Below, one piece after another: positions 24,060 to 33,069 of a DNA stretch of 64,000 bases. The position numbers and the translations under genes were made by a program. Within the stretch, counting starts at the first letter, position 1; each line of letters opens with the position of its first letter. The notes under the pieces are model-generated. The model did no database searches. It was not told where the DNA came from and saw only the letters and a list, made by a program, of their open reading frames with translations. The stretch spans positions 1 through 64,000 of the forward strand of contig DAIDJO010000108.1 of NCBI GenBank assembly GCA_027451345.1, in the 5' to 3' direction. The DNA comes from Solirubrobacterales bacterium. GTDB taxonomy: Bacteria > Actinomycetota > Thermoleophilia > Solirubrobacterales > Solirubrobacteraceae.

Positions 24060-26360
24060 TCAGGGGCCGGTCCGCCGCATCCGCGCGAGCAGCTCGATCG
24101 CCCCCCGCTTCGACAGCGGGTCGTTCAGGTTGCCGCACTTCGGCGACTGCACGCACGAGGGGCAGCCGTCGTGGCATGGGCACTCGCCGATCAGGCGGCT
24201 GGCGTCGAGCACGAGCCGGTCAAAGGCGTCGTAGCCGCGGCGCGTGATGCCGATGCCGCCGGGATGGCCGTCATAGATGAAGATCGTCGGGCCGCCGGTC
24301 TGCGGGTGGGCGTTCGTGGAGAGGCCGCCGATGTCCCAGCGGTCGCACATCGCGATCAGCGGCAGGACGGCGATCTGCCCGTGCTCGAGCGCGTGAAGGC
24401 TGCCGAGCAGGAGGTCCGCCGGGAAGGCCTCAGCCGCGTTGGCGGCCAGCGGGCCGCCAACGACGGAGTCCAGCTCGTACCAGAGGGCCCGGGTCGAGAA
24501 TTCGGTCGTCGGCAGGTCGAGCGCCTGGAAGTCGATCACGGCGTGGTCCTGCAGCCCCTTGCGCTGGAAGCCGAGCACCGTCTCGGAGTAGACGACCTCC
24601 CCGTAGGAGAGCTGGACCCCGTGGGTCTCCCGGGTCTCGAGCCGGCGTTCGATGAAGGTCATGCTCTCGCTCTTGGTCTGCGTGAAGTAGTCGCCGGTGA
24701 ACGGCTCGAGGATCGCGCGACGCGCGTCGAGGTCGAGCTCGAGGACGAGATAGGAGCGGCCGAGATGCAGGTAGATCGCGCCCTCGTGGACGGTCGAGTA
24801 GGCGCGGGCGGCCTCGATCGTGCCGAGGATCTCGCCCGAGCTTGCGTCGACCAGCGCGAAGTTGTCGAGGCTCGCGGAGCGAAGGGCCACGCGCCCGGCC
24901 GGATAGTCCTCGGCGCGGGCCGGGACGAAGCCGGTGGCGCGCTCGCGCAGGAACCCCGCGTCGGCGAGCGCCCGGGCACGGTCGACCACGTCGGCGCCGA
25001 AGTACTCGGCGTCGGCCTCGGTGAGCGGCGCCTCGTGCGCCGCGCAGAGCAGGTGCTCGCCGAGGATCTGCGGACTCGCCGGATCGATGATCGCCGCCTC
25101 GACGGGACGGCGCAGGAACTCCTCCGGGTGCCGGGCGAAGAACTGGTCGAGGGCGTCCTCGCCGGCGACGTAGACGGCGAGGCCGCGTCCGCGCCGGCCC
25201 GCCCGGCCCCACATCTGGCGGAGGCTCGCGACGGTGCCGGGGAAGGTGACGCAGATCGCGGCGTCGAGCTGTCCGATGTCGATGCCGAGCTCGAGCGCGT
25301 CGGTGGCGACGACCCCGAGGAGCTCGCCGCTGACGAGCCGCGCCTCGATCTGGTGGCGCTGCTGTGGCGTGTACCCGGCGCGGTACGGGGCGATCCGCTC
25401 CGCCAGCTCGGGCTCCAGGCGGTCGGCGGCCATCCGCAGGATCAGCTCGACCCCCTTGCGCGACTTCATGAAACAGATCGTCCGTGCCCCGGCGGTGATG
25501 AGCTCCGCGAAGAGCTCGGCGGCCTCGGCCAGGGCCGAGGCGCGGACGCCGAGCTGCTCGTCGAGCAGCGGCGGATTCCAGACCGCGACCCGACGGGCGG
25601 CGACCGGCGCCGTGTCGGTGTCGACGAGGTTGATCTCGGCCAGCCCGGTGAGCCCGGTGGCGAGATCGACCGGGTTGGCGATCGTCGCGCTGGCGAGGAG
25701 GAAGCGGGGGGCCGAGCCGTACAGGGCGGCGGCGCGACGGAGCCGGCGCAGGACGCCCGCGACGTGCGAGCCGAAGACGCCGCGGTAGACGTGCGCCTCG
25801 TCGACCACGACCACGGCGAGGTTGGCGAAGAGATCGCCCCAGGCGGCGTGGCGGGGCAGGATGCCGACGTGGAGCATGTCCGGGTTGGTGATCACGAGGT
25901 TCGAACGGCGGCGGATCGCCGGCCGCTCCTGGGACGGCGTGTCCCCGTCGTAGATCGCCGGGCGGACCTGTCGCGTCAGTCCGAAGGCGTGCAGGGCACG
26001 GGCCTGGTCCTGGGCGAGCGCCTTGGTCGGGTACAGGTAGAGCGCCCGGGCCGCCGGGTCGGTGACGAGGACCTCGAGCGTCGGCAGCTGAAAGCAGAGC
26101 GACTTGCCCGACGCGGTGCCGGTGGTCACGATCGTCGGGGCGTCGAAGGCGCTCAGCAGCGCGTCGCGCTGGTGCTGGTAGAGCGCGTCGATCCCGGCGC
26201 GCTGGAGGGCGTCGTGGACACGCGGGTCGAGCTCGTCGGGGATCGGCACCAGGAGCGGCGGCTGGGAGAGCGAGGAGCGGTCGTGGACGAGCCGCCCGTC
26301 CTCCTGTCCCGCCCGCAGGAGCGCGTCCCAGGGCTCGATCTCGGTTCGGCTGGTGCCCAC
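24060..26360 (-). CDS. DEAD/DEAH-box helicase with C-terminal Zn-cysteine domain (MrfA/DUF1998 type)
   Basis: A 766-residue superfamily-2 helicase. Walker A is TGTASGKS near residue 78-85, the Walker B box VVVDEAHVYRG near 185, then LASATI, and in the second RecA domain GVVATDALELGIDIGQLD and QMWGRAGRRGRG. The C-terminal DUF1998-type region ends in CPCHDGCPSCVQSPKCGN, a four-cysteine zinc site, as in B. subtilis MrfA (mitomycin repair) and yeast Hrq1. It probably unwinds DNA during damage repair. No MrfB-like exonuclease is beside it. GTG start; 68 bases separate it from the LLM gene downstream. Confidence 0.9.
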   Translation of the reverse strand: MGTSRTEIEPWDALLRAGQEDGRLVHDRSSLSQPPLLVPIPDELDPRVHDALQRAGIDALYQHQRDALLSAFDAPTIVTTGTASGKSLCFQLPTLEVLVTDPAARALYLYPTKALAQDQARALHAFGLTRQVRPAIYDGDTPSQERPAIRRRSNLVITNPDMLHVGILPRHAAWGDLFANLAVVVVDEAHVYRGVFGSHVAGVLRRLRRAAALYGSAPRFLLASATIANPVDLATGLTGLAEINLVDTDTAPVAARRVAVWNPPLLDEQLGVRASALAEAAELFAELITAGARTICFMKSRKGVELILRMAADRLEPELAERIAPYRAGYTPQQRHQIEARLVSGELLGVVATDALELGIDIGQLDAAICVTFPGTVASLRQMWGRAGRRGRGLAVYVAGEDALDQFFARHPEEFLRRPVEAAIIDPASPQILGEHLLCAAHEAPLTEADAEYFGADVVDRARALADAGFLRERATGFVPARAEDYPAGRVALRSASLDNFALVDASSGEILGTIEAARAYSTVHEGAIYLHLGRSYLVLELDLDARRAILEPFTGDYFTQTKSESMTFIERRLETRETHGVQLSYGEVVYSETVLGFQRKGLQDHAVIDFQALDLPTTEFSTRALWYELDSVVGGPLAANAAEAFPADLLLGSLHALEHGQIAVLPLIAMCDRWDIGGLSTNAHPQTGGPTIFIYDGHPGGIGITRRGYDAFDRLVLDASRLIGECPCHDGCPSCVQSPKCGNLNDPLSKRGAIELLARMRRTGP

Positions 26361-26449
26361 CCGTTGAGTATGGCCGCGTCGTGGGCCGGTTCCAGCGGCG
26401 CCGGGATGCGCCGCGCGCTCCTTGCGGGCTGATTGCTACGGTCGGCGGG

Positions 26450-27292
26450 ATGCTTCGTGCCGTCTACGTGGACCTCGACGGGACCCTTCTCGGTCCTCGC
26501 GGCTCGCTCTTTCGCGCCTCCGACGGCGGCTTCTCGATGGAGGGCGCGCGGGTCCTCCAGGCCTGCCATCGGGCGGACGTCGAGGTCGTGATCTACACCG
26601 GCCGGGGCGAGCGCGGCGTCGATGAGCTGATGCGTCTGCTCGGCCAGCGCTCCTACATCTTCGAGCTCGGATGCGGGATCGTCATCGACGGGGAGCATGA
26701 GTGGCTGACCGGTGATCTCGTGCCGTCGGAGGAGCGCGGCACGATCTTCGAGCAGATCGAGGACACGGGCGCACCGCAGCTCCTGCTCGACACCTTCCCG
26801 GGGCGGCTTGAGTACCACACGCCGTGGTCCGTGGGGCGCGAGGTCTCGCACGTCTTTCGGGGGCACGTGCACGCGGATGAGGCGAGCGCGGTCCTCGAGG
26901 ACGCGGGTCTCGGTTGGCTGCGGCTCGTGGACAACGGGGTGATCTCCGGTCATGGGGACACCTCCCCCGGGCCCGGGTGGACGATCGACGTGGAGCGGGT
27001 CCACTGCTACCACCTGATCCCCGGCCCGGCCTCCAAGGCCCGCGGCGTCGCCCGCCACATGCAGAACCGCGGCTACCGCCCGGAGGAGTGCATCGCCTGC
27101 GGCGACTCGCGCGAGGACATGGAGGCCGCCCAGGTGGTGAGCACGTTCTGGCTGATGGCCAACGCGATCGACCAGGATCCGACCCTCACCGCCGACATCG
27201 GCCGGTACGGGAACGTGCGGGTGACCTCGGCCGGGCACGGGGCAGGGGTCTACGAGGCGGTCATGACGACCCTCGCCGAGCTGCGCGCCTGA
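26450..27292 (+). CDS. HAD-superfamily hydrolase, Cof/IIB type
   Basis: An ATG at 26450 gives 280 residues. VDLDGTLLGPRG (about 7-18) is motif I, VIYTGRGERGVDEL near 48 is motif II, and CGDSREDMEAAQVV near 222 is motif IV. The motif-III lysine is probably in the GPASKARGV stretch near 203-211. The large cap between motifs II and III fits class IIB sugar-phosphate and mannosyl-3-phosphoglycerate phosphatases. It is divergent from the helicase gene, which has its start 89 bases away. Confidence 0.85.
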   Translation: MLRAVYVDLDGTLLGPRGSLFRASDGGFSMEGARVLQACHRADVEVVIYTGRGERGVDELMRLLGQRSYIFELGCGIVIDGEHEWLTGDLVPSEERGTIFEQIEDTGAPQLLLDTFPGRLEYHTPWSVGREVSHVFRGHVHADEASAVLEDAGLGWLRLVDNGVISGHGDTSPGPGWTIDVERVHCYHLIPGPASKARGVARHMQNRGYRPEECIACGDSREDMEAAQVVSTFWLMANAIDQDPTLTADIGRYGNVRVTSAGHGAGVYEAVMTTLAELRA

Positions 27293-27299
27293 GGGTCCG

Positions 27300-27341
27300 C
27301 CGCGTTCGGCGCTGACCACGAGCCCGCGTTCGGCGCTGACC
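27300..27341. repeat. Two direct 18-bp repeats
   Basis: CCGCGTTCGGCGCTGACC occurs at 27300-27317 and 27324-27341, with a 24-bp period, in the gap between two convergent genes. A related CAGCGCC word follows. It may be a termination or processing element, or a simple duplication. Confidence 0.6.
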
Positions 27342-27361
27342 TCAGGTGCCGCTCAGCGCCC

Positions 27362-27835
27362 TCAGGCGGCGCTGCGAGCGCGGGCGAGCTCCCGCGCCTC
27401 CCGCCGGATCTCGTCCTCATCGGCGATGGCGCGGGCCAGCTCCGCGGCGGCGGAGGCGATGCCGCCGAAGGCGGCGGCGACCGCCACGGCGTCGGTCCCT
27501 CCGATCGCCCGGTTCATCGTGGCCACCGCCTCGTCGAAGCGCAGCCAGAGATCCTCAGGTCCCCGCCGCCCGGTGCCGGGACGAAGCTCGTACGGAGGTT
27601 CGGCCTGAGCCGCTCCCGGGACCGGGCGCCACCGCAGGCCCGCCTGGTCGGCCTGCTGCCAGGCGAGCTGCTCGGCGGCGGCCGCCTCCGAGAGCCGCTG
27701 CAGCCGGCCGGCGAAGCCATCGTCCGGTGGGGCGAGCTTGTGGGCGCGCATCGCCTCCGCCCAGCTCACACTCGCGTGCCGGACGAGTCGCATCACCCGC
27801 TCGCGCTCGCGCTCCAGTTCGTCTCCGAAGCTCAC
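27362..27835 (-). CDS. Hypothetical protein, partner of the BldC-like regulator
   Basis: A 157-residue soluble, mostly helical, Ala-rich protein (MSFGDELERERERVMRLVRHASVSWAEAM at the start, then two long helices near 95-155). There is no signal peptide, membrane helix or known catalytic motif. Its ATG overlaps the TGA of the upstream BldC-like gene by four bases, so the two are translationally coupled and probably act together. I do not recognise the family. Confidence 0.7.
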   Translation of the reverse strand: MSFGDELERERERVMRLVRHASVSWAEAMRAHKLAPPDDGFAGRLQRLSEAAAAEQLAWQQADQAGLRWRPVPGAAQAEPPYELRPGTGRRGPEDLWLRFDEAVATMNRAIGGTDAVAVAAAFGGIASAAAELARAIADEDEIRREARELARARSAA

Positions 27836-28218
27836 GCCGCCTCCTCCGGGGTGGGGCGTCCGGCCTCGATCTGATCGCCGGAGTCGGCCAAATGTCCAGC
27901 GCTCGTCACGCGCTCCGAGCGGCCCATGTCACGGAATCCCTGCTCAGCGACGGGTTCCGCGGCACCCACCGGCTCGCCGCCCCAGAAGTCGGTCGCGTTC
28001 GGCCCGGAACCTGCCGACGCAGGAAGGGGAGCACCCTGGTAGCCGTCGTCCACGATTCGGTCGAGGTCGGACTTCTTGATCCGCACCCGTCGCCCGATCC
28101 GGACGGCCGGCAACGACCCCGCGTCAATCCAGTTGCGCACCGTCTGCGGATTCAGCCGCAGCACGTCCGCGACCTCGGCGACGGTCAGGAACGACTCTTC
28201 GAACGGTACGTCATTCAT
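27832..28218 (-). CDS. BldC-like MerR/excisionase-type DNA-binding protein
   Basis: A 128-residue protein. Residues 9-58 (FLTVAEVADVLRLNPQTVRNWIDAGSLPAVRIGRRVRIKKSDLDRIV) form a winged helix-turn-helix of the BldC/HTH_17 class, which binds head-to-tail DNA repeats. The long, flexible tail contains TDFWGGE (about 77-83). The only similar motif I can see nearby, SAFWGGE, is in the divergently transcribed membrane protein. The ATG start lies next to an AT-rich stretch with tandem repeats. No integrase is present, so a phage excisionase role is unlikely; a developmental or surface-gene regulator is more plausible. Confidence 0.85.
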   Translation of the reverse strand: MNDVPFEESFLTVAEVADVLRLNPQTVRNWIDAGSLPAVRIGRRVRIKKSDLDRIVDDGYQGAPLPASAGSGPNATDFWGGEPVGAAEPVAEQGFRDMGRSERVTSAGHLADSGDQIEAGRPTPEEAA

Positions 28219-28249
28219 CTCGATTGATTCTACTGGACCGATACAAGTC

Positions 28250-28305
28250 TATTTGAACCTAATTGAAGCTATGCTAGAACTGTACGGACACGGACGGACG
28301 TACAG
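28250..28305. promoter_or_regulatory. Tandem 10-bp repeats and inverted repeat between the divergent bldC-like and membrane-protein genes
   Basis: TATTTGAACC (28250-28259), TAATTGAAGC (28260-28269) and the looser TATGCTAGAAC (28270-28280) run head to tail. CTGTACG (28280-28286) and CGTACAG (28299-28305) form a 7-bp inverted repeat. The stretch is markedly AT-rich for this genome. The layout suits a BldC-like protein that binds direct repeats and controls both genes. Confidence 0.45.
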
Positions 28306-28325
28306 ACGATGCTCTGGAGGAGCAC

Positions 28326-29366
28326 ATGTCGGATCACGGATGGGATCCCACGGATGGGAGCGCAGGACATGAGCCGGAGGGGGGACGCCACAATGTCGTC
28401 CCCTTTCCGGGCAGCTGGTACGGCGAGGTGGATGAGCTCGTCCCGATCCTGGGCGGCTCGGCGCCGTCCGATCCCGAACCCGCCCACGCGGACGCCCTGA
28501 TCGGCGACGATGCCCTCGGGGGCGTCGGTGCGCCGGCGGATGAGGACGCGCTCGTGGGCGAGGACGGCCTCGTTGGTGTGGACGGGAGCGCCTTCTGGGG
28601 CGGTGAGGAGCCGCCCCTTCGCGCCCCGGGCCACGCGGTCAACCCGTCCCCGAGCCGGGGTGGGAGCGGGCGGCCTGCCGAGCCCCTGGACGCCGGTCCG
28701 CGGATCGGTCGTCCCGGTCGGAGCCTTCCCGGCGCCAGGATGGGCGCGGAGCGGGCGTCGGGACCCAGACGTCGAGCGGCCCGCCGGCGGATCGGCGTGC
28801 GAGTCGCGGCGCCGCTGGTGGTCGTGATCGTCGTTCTGGCTGCCGCGGCGGGACTGCTCCAGCAGGGAACGCGGGTGCGCTCCGCGAGCGGTGCTCGGTC
28901 GGCGTCCCCGCCCCGGTCGCGGGCCGGACGGACGACATCAGGCAAGCCAGGGACCCGGAACATCACACTGACCCCCACCGTCGCCGACCGCACGAGGACA
29001 TCGGCGTCAGCCTCGTCGACCCCCGCATCGCGGCCGCATCGACGCTCCGTGCGGCGCATCGACCGCAGAGGAGTGCGGCGGACGCGTCGGCCGTCCTCGC
29101 CCTTGCCGGTCGCCCCGCGGCCCTCCCCACCGTCGAGCGCGAGCACGTCCGCCGGCGCAGACCGAGCGCCGACCGGATCGGAGCACACGAGCGCACCCGA
29201 TGCGAGCGGCAACGTCGCCTCGACCGGGACGTCCTCGACCGCCGGCTCCGTCCCTCCAGTCGCTGCTACCTCCACCACGCCCGGCGGGTCCGCTGCGCCC
29301 GCCCCCGCACGGTCCAACCCCGGGTGCACGCCCAGTATCACGAACGGTGGTGCCTGCTCTCTCTGA
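28326..29366 (+). CDS. Single-pass membrane protein with Ser/Thr/Pro-rich extracellular part, unknown function
   Basis: A 346-residue protein started by a good GGAGGAG site. The acidic cytoplasmic part (1 to about 155) contains SAFWGGEEPPL (about 86-96), sharing FWGGE with the divergent BldC-like protein, and ends in an Arg-rich patch. One hydrophobic helix (about 158-178, VAAPLVVVIVVLAAAAGLL) is followed by a low-complexity Ser/Thr/Ala/Pro and Arg region that ends with two cysteines (CTPSITNGGACSL). The charge pattern suggests a C-terminus outside. I do not recognise a family. It may be a regulated surface or wall-associated protein. Confidence 0.7.
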   Translation: MSDHGWDPTDGSAGHEPEGGRHNVVPFPGSWYGEVDELVPILGGSAPSDPEPAHADALIGDDALGGVGAPADEDALVGEDGLVGVDGSAFWGGEEPPLRAPGHAVNPSPSRGGSGRPAEPLDAGPRIGRPGRSLPGARMGAERASGPRRRAARRRIGVRVAAPLVVVIVVLAAAAGLLQQGTRVRSASGARSASPPRSRAGRTTSGKPGTRNITLTPTVADRTRTSASASSTPASRPHRRSVRRIDRRGVRRTRRPSSPLPVAPRPSPPSSASTSAGADRAPTGSEHTSAPDASGNVASTGTSSTAGSVPPVAATSTTPGGSAAPAPARSNPGCTPSITNGGACSL

Positions 29367-29450
29367 GAGCGGGCCGTCTTGAGTGAGGGATCACGTGGTT
29401 CGCCCTCCTTCCCCATTCAGGTCCCACGACTATCCGACACTAAACACTCA

Positions 29451-29466
29451 TGAGAAGGGATTCTCA
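29451..29466 (+). promoter_or_regulatory. Hairpin over the ribosome-binding site of the Ig-like protein gene
   Basis: TGAGAA-GGGA-TTCTCA is a perfect 6-bp stem with a 4-base loop, seven bases before the ATG at 29473. The purine-rich GAAGGGA, the likely ribosome-binding site, is partly in its loop, so the hairpin could modulate translation. Confidence 0.35.
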
Positions 29467-29472
29467 GTCGAA

Positions 29473-32400
29473 ATGCACGGAATGCATCCGATACTGCCGC
29501 GACGAGGTGGCGACGTCCCTAAACGCACGCTTCGCCTGGCACTACTGATCTGGCTCGTCGTGGTGCTGGGCATGGAGTCGCCCATCGCGCGAGCAAACAG
29601 CTACAACGGGCTCCTCTCGGCGGGGCAGGTCTACGACGCGGTCAGCGCACAGGCGTACAGCGCTAATACTGTTCTCAGGTCAGAATCGTGGACCGCACCA
29701 AACGGTGTCCAGTTCGGCGGGTTCGCCTACACCACGGCGAGCTTTGTCGTGTCGGACGCGGACTCGACCGGTGGGCTGTCGGCTGGGTTCACGGGATCCG
29801 GCGGGAGCGTGCCCGGTGACGTGAACTTTCCCCTCACCAATGACTGTTCGGTGAGCGAAGAGACGCCGCCCACGTGGATCGCCAACGGTGCACAGGTCAA
29901 GGCGGGCGCGACGGGACCGGGCGGCGTTGCCGGTGGATGCGACTCGTCGGGGACCACGAGCAGCTGGACGTCCGCCAGCTCGGAAATGGAGTCGACCAAC
30001 ACGTCCCAGAACCCGCAGAGCGACTTCCAGGTCCTCAAGCTCGAGATCTGGTGCGCCAGCGACACGAACTGCTCCAACAGCGACTCGGCGAGCTTCGCCG
30101 TCACGAACCTGTCGGGGCACTTTGACGACTCGCTGAGTCGCCCCTCCGGTACGGCGAGCTGGAACACGGCGGTCAGTGGGTCGAGCTGGTATCAGACCGA
30201 CGACGGGGGCCTGGCGCTGAACGTCTCGGCCGATGATCCCGCCGGGGTCTGCTCGATGTCCGCGAGCGTGAGCGGTCCCAGCAGTGCCGCCAGTGGCCCG
30301 CTGGGCAACGGGAACCCCGCCGTGACCGATGTCGGCGGCGTGATCGGCCAGGAGTTTCAGTTCGGCACCGACCCGTGCTGGGCGGGGTCGACGGACCGGG
30401 CGACATGGACACTGCCCGCCGGGCTCGCCTCCGGAACCTACGCGCCGTCGCTCGAGGCCTCGAATCCGGGCAACTACGAGAGTCAGGGCTTCTCGCCAAC
30501 GGGAGCCCCCGTCGTGGCGACGGCGAGCGACGTCAACATCGACGATGCCGCTCCGCAGCTCACGTGGAGCAACGCTCCGAGCGGCTGGACCTCGCAGACC
30601 GCGGAGACGCTTGACGTCGTCGTGGGGCCATCCGGGCTCTCAGCTCTCTCCTGCGCCGACAACGGTACCCCGGTCACTCCGATTCTCACCTCCGGTGCGG
30701 TGACGGGGGCCGGACTCACGGTGTGGACGGTCCCGACGGCGGTCAACGGGAGCGACGCCGTGTCCTGCACGGCCACCAACGGTGATGCCAACGGCAGCCT
30801 GGCCGGCAATGTCACCACCACATTCCACGTCGACGCGACGGTGCCGTCGTTCACCTTCCAGGACCCTGGTTATCACGCGGGGAGCTGGACCAACGCGTCA
30901 CAGGTGGTGACCGTCGTGCCGGTCGTTGGACTCAGCGGCCTGGCCAGCCTCGCATGCACGCTCGACGGGCAACCGGCGAACCTCACCGGCAACGACGAGC
31001 TGACCGTCACCGGGAACAGCGCCGGCCCGGGCCTGCCCCACGTGGTGAGCTGCTATGCCGTCTCGCGCACGAACGAAACCGATCAGGGTGATCCGGCAAC
31101 GTTCCGGATCGCGATCGACACCGACATCCCGACGGTCACCTTCAGCGGCGCGCCCGCAGGCGGCCAATGGGTGCCCGGGACGCCGACCGTCGTCGTGACG
31201 GGTGCAGAGATGAACACCGTCACAGATCAGGCGGAGCTGCTCTCGGGGGTGGCGACGATCTCCTGCACGGTGAACGGGCAGCCGGTCGACACGCCCCCGC
31301 TGACGGCCGGGTACGCGACGTCCTTCCAGCTCACGGCGAACGGCGCGAACCGGATCTCCTGCGTGCCGACGACGGTGGCCGGCACCAGAGGGCAGCCGTT
31401 CGCTGAGACCGTCAACGTCGCCAACCCGACGAGCGACTGCCCCAACTCGCGGTGCGCGCTGACCAGCCACGGGAGCTCTCCGCTGGTGGATGACGGCGCG
31501 GACCCGTTCTCGAACGGGCCCTCGCAGAGCGCCTGGTACCGGACGCCCAGCGCGGTGAGGATCACCGCGAACCTGCCCTCGGACCAGGCGCCGGTGGAGG
31601 CGATCTCCTGCACCGGCGCGCTCACCGGCCACTGGCCCCGGAACGGCGCGAACACGGACGCGGCCGGCGGTGAGCAGATCACGATCACCGTCCCCCCGCC
31701 CGGAGGGCAGCTGAGCTGCACGGCGACGGACGCCGCTTCGAACGTCTACCAGCTGGGCTCCTACCAGTTCGAGGAGGACGACACCCCGCCAGCCGGGGAG
31801 TTCAACCGGCTCTCGGTGCGCGCTCCCGATGACATCCGGTTGACGGTCGACGATCCGGGCGGCTCGCTCGCGTCCGGGGTCGGGGCCGTCCGGGTGTACG
31901 CCACCAACACCGGCACCGGCGAGGTGTATGGCCTCGGGCTCGCCCAGGCGGTGCCCGGGAGGGCGCACGTCTACGAGGTCAACCTGGATGACGCGGACGT
32001 CCCGGCCGGCCTCTACCGGTTCGACGCTCGGGCCGGCGACATCGCCGGGAACACCGCGGACATCACCGCTGGACCACAGGGCAGAACGACCGTCTGGCAG
32101 CTGCCGCTGCGCGACAGCACGGCGTTGACGCTGCGCGCCGGAGCGGCGTCCGGCGCGGTGGACGCCGCCGTCCCGCCGGCGCTGCAGGCCGACGTGCCCA
32201 ACACGAGCACCGACATGCCCGGAGTTGGCTCCGTGCTCCGGCCCAGGCACGGTCAACGGGGTGTCGGCACCCGGCCCGCCCGGGCCGCCGGCACCCCCAG
32301 GCGCCACCTTGGGGCCGGGAGCGCACGGGACCGGCGCGGCCCGGAGGGAGGCGCCGTCGTGAGCGTCCGGTACGGAGCGGCGCTGATCATCACCGGCACC

Positions 32401-32940
32401 CTTCGCGATCTGCGCCACCACAACCGGCCGATCCCAGGCGCCGTGATTCGGGTCTGGGGGCAGATCGGCCACGCCCGGCCCGTGTTGCTCGGCCGCACGC
32501 GCACGGGCCGTGCGGGCAGCTACCGGGCGAGGGTGGCGGGAGGCGCCTCCAGGCGCCTGTTCGTCACCTACGCCGGCACGAGACGAACGCGCGCCGCGGT
32601 GGCGCACGTCGACGAGCGGTTCCTCGGGCGCGTGCTCATCCACACCTCGCCCGCGCCCCCGGGCGGGCGGCTGACGATCAGCGGTCGTGTCACGGGAGGA
32701 CACGTCCCGGCGCGGGGGATCAACATCACCGTGGAGGGCGCGATCGTCGGATACCCGGGAAGCCAGCAGTTGGGCACCGTGCACACCGATGCGACCGGTC
32801 GCTATCGGTACTCGATCACGATGCCACGGGCAACCCGCGGCCTGACGTACCGCCTCTGGCTCGTCGTGCAGTCGAGGCTCAACCCGGGTTGGCCGTTCCT
32901 GGGCGCCCGAAGCCGCACGTTGACCCGGAGGGTCAGCTGA
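29473..32940 (+). CDS. Large exported protein with Cys-containing Ig-like repeats
   Basis: From the ATG at 29473 the protein is 1155 residues. A basic stretch and hydrophobic core (LRLALLIWLVVVLGM) then ARANS form a signal peptide (about 1-43). A Gly/Ser/Asn-rich beta domain (about 44-350) follows. Next come four Ig-like units of about 110 residues (350-780), each with a pair of cysteines, as in LSCADNGTPV...VSCTATNGD, LACTLDGQPA...VSCYAV, ISCTVNGQPV...ISCVPT and ISCTGALTG...LSCTATD. The end (about 950-1155) holds two carboxypeptidase-regulatory-like beta domains. It has no LPXTG or anchor helix. The likely role is surface adhesion or matrix; the ligand is unknown. The start could also be at 29482. 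Confidence 0.85.
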   Translation: MHGMHPILPRRGGDVPKRTLRLALLIWLVVVLGMESPIARANSYNGLLSAGQVYDAVSAQAYSANTVLRSESWTAPNGVQFGGFAYTTASFVVSDADSTGGLSAGFTGSGGSVPGDVNFPLTNDCSVSEETPPTWIANGAQVKAGATGPGGVAGGCDSSGTTSSWTSASSEMESTNTSQNPQSDFQVLKLEIWCASDTNCSNSDSASFAVTNLSGHFDDSLSRPSGTASWNTAVSGSSWYQTDDGGLALNVSADDPAGVCSMSASVSGPSSAASGPLGNGNPAVTDVGGVIGQEFQFGTDPCWAGSTDRATWTLPAGLASGTYAPSLEASNPGNYESQGFSPTGAPVVATASDVNIDDAAPQLTWSNAPSGWTSQTAETLDVVVGPSGLSALSCADNGTPVTPILTSGAVTGAGLTVWTVPTAVNGSDAVSCTATNGDANGSLAGNVTTTFHVDATVPSFTFQDPGYHAGSWTNASQVVTVVPVVGLSGLASLACTLDGQPANLTGNDELTVTGNSAGPGLPHVVSCYAVSRTNETDQGDPATFRIAIDTDIPTVTFSGAPAGGQWVPGTPTVVVTGAEMNTVTDQAELLSGVATISCTVNGQPVDTPPLTAGYATSFQLTANGANRISCVPTTVAGTRGQPFAETVNVANPTSDCPNSRCALTSHGSSPLVDDGADPFSNGPSQSAWYRTPSAVRITANLPSDQAPVEAISCTGALTGHWPRNGANTDAAGGEQITITVPPPGGQLSCTATDAASNVYQLGSYQFEEDDTPPAGEFNRLSVRAPDDIRLTVDDPGGSLASGVGAVRVYATNTGTGEVYGLGLAQAVPGRAHVYEVNLDDADVPAGLYRFDARAGDIAGNTADITAGPQGRTTVWQLPLRDSTALTLRAGAASGAVDAAVPPALQADVPNTSTDMPGVGSVLRPRHGQRGVGTRPARAAGTPRRHLGAGSARDRRGPEGGAVVSVRYGAALIITGTLRDLRHHNRPIPGAVIRVWGQIGHARPVLLGRTRTGRAGSYRARVAGGASRRLFVTYAGTRRTRAAVAHVDERFLGRVLIHTSPAPPGGRLTISGRVTGGHVPARGINITVEGAIVGYPGSQQLGTVHTDATGRYRYSITMPRATRGLTYRLWLVVQSRLNPGWPFLGARSRTLTRRVS

Positions 32941-33069
32941 CCGGGCCAGCCGAGTCGCGAACGGGTGGGCCGATGCTGCGTCCCTGCGGAGCCGGCAGGG
33001 ACGCAGCGGCCGCCGTTGCCTCGGAGAAACTCATGAGTGAATGCGCCTCGGCCGATATCCTGGGCAGCA

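Noticed and set aside
27362-28218. BldC-like plus small partner read as a toxin-antitoxin or prophage excisionase module
   Set aside because: No integrase, attachment repeats or toxin fold is present; the HTH tail and divergent membrane gene fit a chromosomal regulator better.
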